Assembly (NCBI GenBank): GCA_946482165.1
Contig: CAMLQS010000181.1
Span: 1 to 9,985, forward strand
Source: an uncultured Verrucomicrobiota bacterium
GTDB taxonomy: Bacteria > Verrucomicrobiota > Verrucomicrobiae > Opitutales > Opitutaceae
DNA: 9,985 bases
Direction: 5' to 3'
Shown here: positions 5,802 to 9,985 of the stretch, one piece after another
Layout of the letters: every line of letters begins with the position of its first letter
Position numbering within the stretch: position 1 is the first letter of the stretch
The notes under the pieces: generated by a model
Database searches by the model: none
The model's input: only the letters and a program-made list of their open reading frames with translations
Told to the model about the DNA's origin: nothing
Made by a program: the position numbers and the translations under genes

Positions 5802-6540
5802 ATGAAACACAGCGGCTCCTGCTTCATCACCCGCACCCATCGCACCCGGCGGGCTTCGCCTCGTGAACGACCGCCGCCCGGGTCTCGGGCGACGCCTCGT
5901 CCGAGGCGAGTGGCGCTTTATCGACCATAAGGGCCGGGTGGTGCGTGACGAAGCGACCATTGAGCGCATTCAAAAACTCGCCATCCCACCGGCGTGGAGC
6001 GAGGTCTGGATCTGTCCCCCGCCCCAGGGCCATATCCAAGCGACGGGGCGCGACGTGCGCCGACGAAAGCAGTATCGCTCCACGCGAAGCGGCTGGCCAA
6101 GATCGTCCGCCGCCTGCGCGATCTCCCCGGCCAGGAGTTGTTCCAATATCTGGATACAAACGGCGCCGTGGTTAACGTGGGGTCGGCCGACATCAACGCC
6201 TACCTTCGGGAGACCGCGGGCGAGGAGTTTTCCGCCAAGGACTTTCGGACTTGGGCGGTGGTTGCGCGTCTGGGCAACACGGTCGCGGTGTGCGCAAGAG
6301 CTACATCCATCCGGCGATCATCGGAGCCTATCTGGACGGAGAGGTCGTGCAGGTGCCCGAACACGTCATCCCCAAAGTGGCGGCGGAAGTCGCCGACCTC
6401 GAGTCGGGCAAGCTGGTGAAAAAAGCGCTGCGGCGCCCGACCACCGGGCTGGGCGAGGAGGCGGCGGCGGTGCTGAAGTTCCTGCGACGGCGCTTGCGCG
6501 AGCAGACCAAACGCGAGCGGCGCCCGTTCGCCCTCGCCAT
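5802..6540 (+). pseudogene. DNA topoisomerase IB relic (deletions and frameshifts)
   Basis: Three frames in turn carry pieces of a bacterial, poxvirus-like topoisomerase IB, which relaxes supercoils through a 3'-phosphotyrosine. Frame one (to about 6078) gives GGLRLVNDRRPGL, the IPPAWSEVWICP block and QATGRDVRRRKQYR. Frame two (about 6084-6293) gives RLAKIVRRLRDLPGQELFQY, DINAYLRE and AKDFRTWA, ending RLGNTVAVC. Frame three (from 6293) gives RKSYIHPAIIGAYLDG and the helical end. Between frames one and two roughly a hundred residues are missing, including the catalytic Arg of the RxGNxxYA block and the catalytic Lys. Between RTWA and RLGNT about 35-40 residues are lost in frame. One C is missing near 6293. 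The candidate ATG at 5802 (CCATG context) is also out of frame with the first block. Intact family members are about 330-350 residues; the stop codon is not identifiable. It is surely inactive as a topoisomerase. Confidence 0.85.
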
Positions 6541-6572
6541 AAAAAGGCCGGCCCGCGGAAAGCGGGCCGGCC
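6541..6572 (-). terminator. Strong Rho-independent terminator of the metK-ahcY unit
   Basis: A perfect 11-base stem (GGCCGGCCCGC at 6546-6556 with GCGGGCCGGCC at 6562-6572) and five-base loop is followed, on the minus strand, by TTTTTATGG (the A-run at 6541-6545). It lies about 75 bases after the ahcY stop. It directly abuts, and possibly cuts into, the 3' end of the topoisomerase relic. Confidence 0.88.
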
Positions 6573-6585
6573 AGCGAAAATGTAG

Positions 6586-6624
6586 GCCCGGCCGCTGGCC
6601 GGGCAACCCGACCAGCGGTCGGGT
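6586..6624 (-). repeat. Two tandem hairpins between ahcY stop and terminator
   Basis: Two perfect 8-base stems with three-base loops stand side by side: GCCCGGCC-GCT-GGCCGGGC (6586-6604) and ACCCGACC-AGC-GGTCGGGT (6606-6624). Each lacks a following U-run, so they are more likely 3'-end stabilisers or repeat-derived stems than terminators. The two are variants of the same design, one with loop GCT and the other with loop AGC. Confidence 0.7.
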
Positions 6625-6646
6625 CTGCACCGATCAGAACGCGAGC

Positions 6647-8092
6647 TCAGTAGCGGTAGTGCTCGGGCTTATACGGGCCGTCGACCGGGACTCCGAGATA
6701 CTGGGCCTGCTCGGGCGTGAGCTTGGTCAGGATGGCGCCGATCTTTTCGAGATGGAGACGCGCGACCTCCTCGTCCAGGTGCTTGGGCAGGCGATAGACG
6801 CCGACGGCGTAGGTGTCCTTGTTCTTCCAGAGGTCGATCTGGGCGAGCGTCTGGTTTGTGAAGCTGTTGGACATCACGAAGGACGGGTGGCCGGTGGCGC
6901 AGCCGAGATTCACCAGGCGCCCCTCCGCGAGGAGGTAGATGGTGCGGCCGGTGTCGGCGAAGGTGTAGGCGTCGTAGCCGTCCTTGATCTTCACGTGCTT
7001 CACGCCGGCGTGCCTCTTGAGGCGGTCGACCTGGATCTCGTTGTCGAAGTGGCCGATGTTGCAGACGATGGCCTGGTCTTTCATCGCGGCCATGTGCTCG
7101 TAGGTGATGACGTCACGGTTGCCCGTGGTCGTCACGAAGATGTCGCCCTTGTCGGCGGCGTACTCCATGGTCACGACCTTGTAGCCTTCCATCGCGGCCT
7201 GCAGGGCGTTGATGGGGTCGATCTCGGTCACCCACACCTGGGCAGAGAGGGCGCGCAGGGCCTGGGCCGAGCCCTTGCCCACGTCGCCGTAGCCGGCCAC
7301 GCAAGCCACCTTGCCGGCGATCATCACGTCGGTGGCGCGCTTGATGCCGTCCACCAGGCTTTCGCGGCAGCCGTACAGGTTGTCGAACTTGCTCTTGGTG
7401 ACGGAGTCGTTCACGTTGATGGCGCGGAACATCAGCGTGCCCTTGGCGGACATTTCCTTCAAGCGGTGCACGCCAGTCGTGGTTTCTTCGGTCACCCCGA
7501 TGATCTGCGCGCTCTTGCGGCTGTACCAGGTGTCATCCTCGGCCAGCTTGGCCTGGATGGCTGCGAACAGGATGCGTTCCTCCTCGCTGCCGGGGTTGGC
7601 CAGTACGGACCGATCCTTCTCGGCCTTCTTGCCCAAGTGCATGAGCAAGGTGGCATCGCCGCCGTCGTCCAGGATCATGTTGGGGCCCTCGCCTTCGCTG
7701 CCCTTGGGGCCGAAGTCGAAGATGCGGTGGGTGTAGTCCCAGTAGTCGACCAGGGTCTCGCCCTTGACGGCGAACACCGGCGTGCCGGCGGCGGCGATGG
7801 CGGCGGCGGCGTGGTCCTGGGTGGAGAAAATGTTGCACGAGGCCCAGCGCACGGTGGCGCCGAGGGCGACCAGCGTCTCGATGAGGACGGCGGTCTGGAT
7901 GGTCATGTGCAAGGAGCCGGTGATCCGGACGCCGGCGAGGGGCTTGGCGGCGCCGAATTTTTTGCGGACGGCCATGAGCCCAGGCATCTCGTGCTCGGCG
8001 ATGGCGATCTCCTTGCGGCCCCAGTCGGCGAGCTTGATGTCGGCGACGTGGTAGTCCTGGCCGGTGGCGGAGGGAGGAGGAAGGGTGCTCAT
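6647..8092 (-). CDS. ahcY: Adenosylhomocysteinase
   Basis: The 481-residue enzyme reversibly hydrolyses S-adenosylhomocysteine to adenosine and homocysteine in the cytoplasm, relieving product inhibition of methyltransferases. It has the substrate-domain motif [17 protein letters not shown] with catalytic H62, the LDDGGD acid at 142-146, the [10 protein letters not shown] block near 202-211, and the [13 protein letters not shown] block carrying K233 and D237. The NAD-binding GYGDVGKG lies at 267-274 with acidic end TEIDP, and the conserved C-terminus PYKPEHYRY supplies the Lys and Tyr that reach the partner subunit's NAD. An insertion at about 155-195 ([17 protein letters not shown] onward) marks the long bacterial form. 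All key residues are present, so it is complete. It follows metK by 116 bases on the same strand, and its 3' end runs into a strong terminator. Start context is AAAATG with no Shine-Dalgarno site. Confidence 0.97.
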   Translation of the reverse strand: MSTLPPPSATGQDYHVADIKLADWGRKEIAIAEHEMPGLMAVRKKFGAAKPLAGVRITGSLHMTIQTAVLIETLVALGATVRWASCNIFSTQDHAAAAIAAAGTPVFAVKGETLVDYWDYTHRIFDFGPKGSEGEGPNMILDDGGDATLLMHLGKKAEKDRSVLANPGSEEERILFAAIQAKLAEDDTWYSRKSAQIIGVTEETTTGVHRLKEMSAKGTLMFRAINVNDSVTKSKFDNLYGCRESLVDGIKRATDVMIAGKVACVAGYGDVGKGSAQALRALSAQVWVTEIDPINALQAAMEGYKVVTMEYAADKGDIFVTTTGNRDVITYEHMAAMKDQAIVCNIGHFDNEIQVDRLKRHAGVKHVKIKDGYDAYTFADTGRTIYLLAEGRLVNLGCATGHPSFVMSNSFTNQTLAQIDLWKNKDTYAVGVYRLPKHLDEEVARLHLEKIGAILTKLTPEQAQYLGVPVDGPYKPEHYRY

Positions 8093-8118
8093 TTTAAAGA
8101 CGAAAGGTATTTGATTTT

Positions 8119-8203
8119 AACGCGGAGGCGCAGAGACGCAGGGCCAGGAAGACGAAGATGGATGCCCGACGGGACTTTCCCCGCGCCTCCGCGCCCCTGC
8201 GTT
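8119..8203. repeat. Long imperfect inverted repeat between metK and ahcY
   Basis: Two 25-base arms at 8119-8143 and 8179-8203 are inverted copies with only five differences, all purine transitions (left arm begins AACGCGGAGGCGC; the right arm read in reverse begins AACGCAGGGGCGC). In the leftward transcript four of the five differences become G-U pairs, leaving one true mismatch, so the operon RNA can form a long stem with a 35-base loop. Both arms are degenerate members of a purine-rich ACGCAG/GCGGAGGCGC repeat type seen in intergenic DNA of several bacterial groups. It lies six bases after the metK stop. Confidence 0.7.
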
Positions 8204-8208
8204 GAACT

Positions 8209-9438
<1,230 letters not shown>

Positions 9439-9476
9439 GGAGAAAAGGAGTCGCGCAGCTTTGGCGGCGACCCTCG

Positions 9477-9533
9477 CTTCGCAAGCGAAGAATCAACGCA
9501 TCCGGATGCGACGATGCATCCGTTCCGCGGATG
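9477..9533 (-). promoter_or_regulatory. metK leader with competing hairpins
   Basis: Three stems lie in a row upstream of metK: CTTCGC-AA-GCGAAG (9477-9490), the palindrome CGCATCCGGATGCG (9497-9510), and CATCCG-TTCCG-CGGATG (9517-9533). A rival stem joins the second and third: CGGATGC (9503-9509) with GCATCCG (9516-9522), six-base loop. So arms can pair 1-2 plus 3-4, or 2-3, like an attenuator. The 5' end of the metK transcript is unknown, so the elements could instead be operator DNA. Confidence 0.4.
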
Positions 9534-9558
9534 GGCGGTGGCAATTTGGAAAGAACGG

Positions 9559-9586
9559 TTGAAGCTCACCGCCTTATGCCTAGCGA
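9559..9586 (+). promoter_or_regulatory. Possible promoter for the response regulator gene
   Basis: TTGAAG (9559-9564) and TAGCGA (9581-9586) are separated by 16 bases, 20 bases before the ATG. The -35 box is fair and the -10 box is poor. This is a low-confidence suggestion. Confidence 0.2.
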
Positions 9587-9605
9587 TGGACTACCGTCTT
9601 TGCGC

Positions 9606-9985
9606 ATGCCCGCCCCGACCCCCGCATCATCCTCCACACGCATCCTCGTGGTGGACGACGACCGGATGAACATCCGGATTCTGGAAAGCATTCTCAAACG
9701 GGAAGGATACACGTTGTTTTCCACCGAAACCGCCGAGGAGGCGCTGGACGTCTACCCCAGCTATAAGCCCGACCTCGTGCTGCTCGATGTGATGCTCCCC
9801 GGCATCGACGGTTTCGAGACCTGCCGGCGTCTCCGCGCGACTTACGGCGACGCCTGCGCGCCGATTCTCTTCATCACCGCAAAGGCGGAATCCGAGGACG
9901 TGGTGACGGGGTTCAGCGCCGGGGGCGCCGACTACCTGCCCAAGCCTTTCCGCGCCAAGGAGGCGCTCGTCCGCATCCGGACCCA
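9606..9985 (+). CDS. Response regulator receiver protein (3' end outside window)
   Basis: The visible 126 residues form a CheY-like receiver domain, almost complete. It shows RILVVDDDRMNIRILESIL with the acidic pocket at D17-D18, phospho-acceptor D61 in LVLLDVMLPGIDGFE, switch residue T91 in ILFITAKAE, and K113 in the cis-proline motif LPKPF. A Ser/Pro/Thr-rich leader of about eleven residues precedes the domain. The sequence DVMLPGIDGFETCRRLR and the GGADYLPKPF end resemble receivers joined to signalling outputs (cyclase, phosphatase or kinase) more than OmpR-type DNA binders, but the output lies beyond the window. It is transcribed divergently from metK. The start is the ATG at 9606-9608, with no Shine-Dalgarno site. 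Fold and catalytic residues are clear; the output and partner kinase are unknown. Confidence 0.92.
   Translation, partial: MPAPTPASSSTRILVVDDDRMNIRILESILKREGYTLFSTETAEEALDVYPSYKPDLVLLDVMLPGIDGFETCRRLRATYGDACAPILFITAKAESEDVVTGFSAGGADYLPKPFRAKEALVRIRT

Noticed and set aside
4598..5866. A 422-residue plus-strand frame across the dehydrogenase
   Set aside because: It is antisense to an enzyme with all catalytic residues, and it is low-complexity Gly/Arg/His-rich.
9439..9605. Known SAM or SAH riboswitch upstream of metK
   Set aside because: Neither the SAM-I core (GAUGAA, GGCAACC-like elements) nor a convincing SAM-II or SAH core was found by eye, so only an unclassified structured leader is reported.

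Overview
This is a GC-rich, gene-dense bacterial chromosome segment. No phage, transposon, CRISPR, tRNA or rRNA was seen. The gene set, the GC-rich coding style, the scarcity of Shine-Dalgarno sites and an intergenic repeat built on GCGGAGGCGC/ACGCAG-type purine runs suggest Verrucomicrobiota, possibly Opitutaceae. That placement is an inference from style, not from a marker gene.

Layout. (1) Positions 100-2078, minus strand, hold a three-gene set transcribed leftwards: a DUF2383 ferritin-like four-helix protein, an exported PRC-barrel/BON protein, and a YflT/general-stress-17M-like glycine-zipper protein. (2) Across a gene-free divergent region (2079-2424) lies a plus-strand protein with two PRC-barrel domains, ending in a clear terminator. 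(3) Positions 3322-4495, minus strand, form a tight three-gene unit: an acidic hypothetical protein, a CPWC glutaredoxin and a host-attachment (baeRF-like) protein. Together (1)-(3) look like an accessory stress-response neighbourhood. (4) A 34-residue single-pass membrane microprotein (4653-4757, plus) converges on a short-chain dehydrogenase (4754-5635, minus); the two stop codons share a CTAG. (5) Positions 5802-6540 are the wreck of a poxvirus-like/bacterial DNA topoisomerase IB, with large internal deletions and frameshifts. (6) Positions 6647-9438, minus strand, carry metK followed by ahcY, which make S-adenosylmethionine and remove S-adenosylhomocysteine (the activated methyl cycle). 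The unit ends in a strong terminator that abuts the topoisomerase relic. (7) At the right edge a response regulator starts divergently from metK and runs out of the window.

No complete new defence or mobile system is visible. The most noteworthy items are the metK leader with mutually exclusive hairpins, the wobble-compensated long inverted repeat between metK and ahcY, the topoisomerase IB relic that lost two catalytic residues, the membrane microprotein, and a CCATG start context replacing Shine-Dalgarno sites in most genes.
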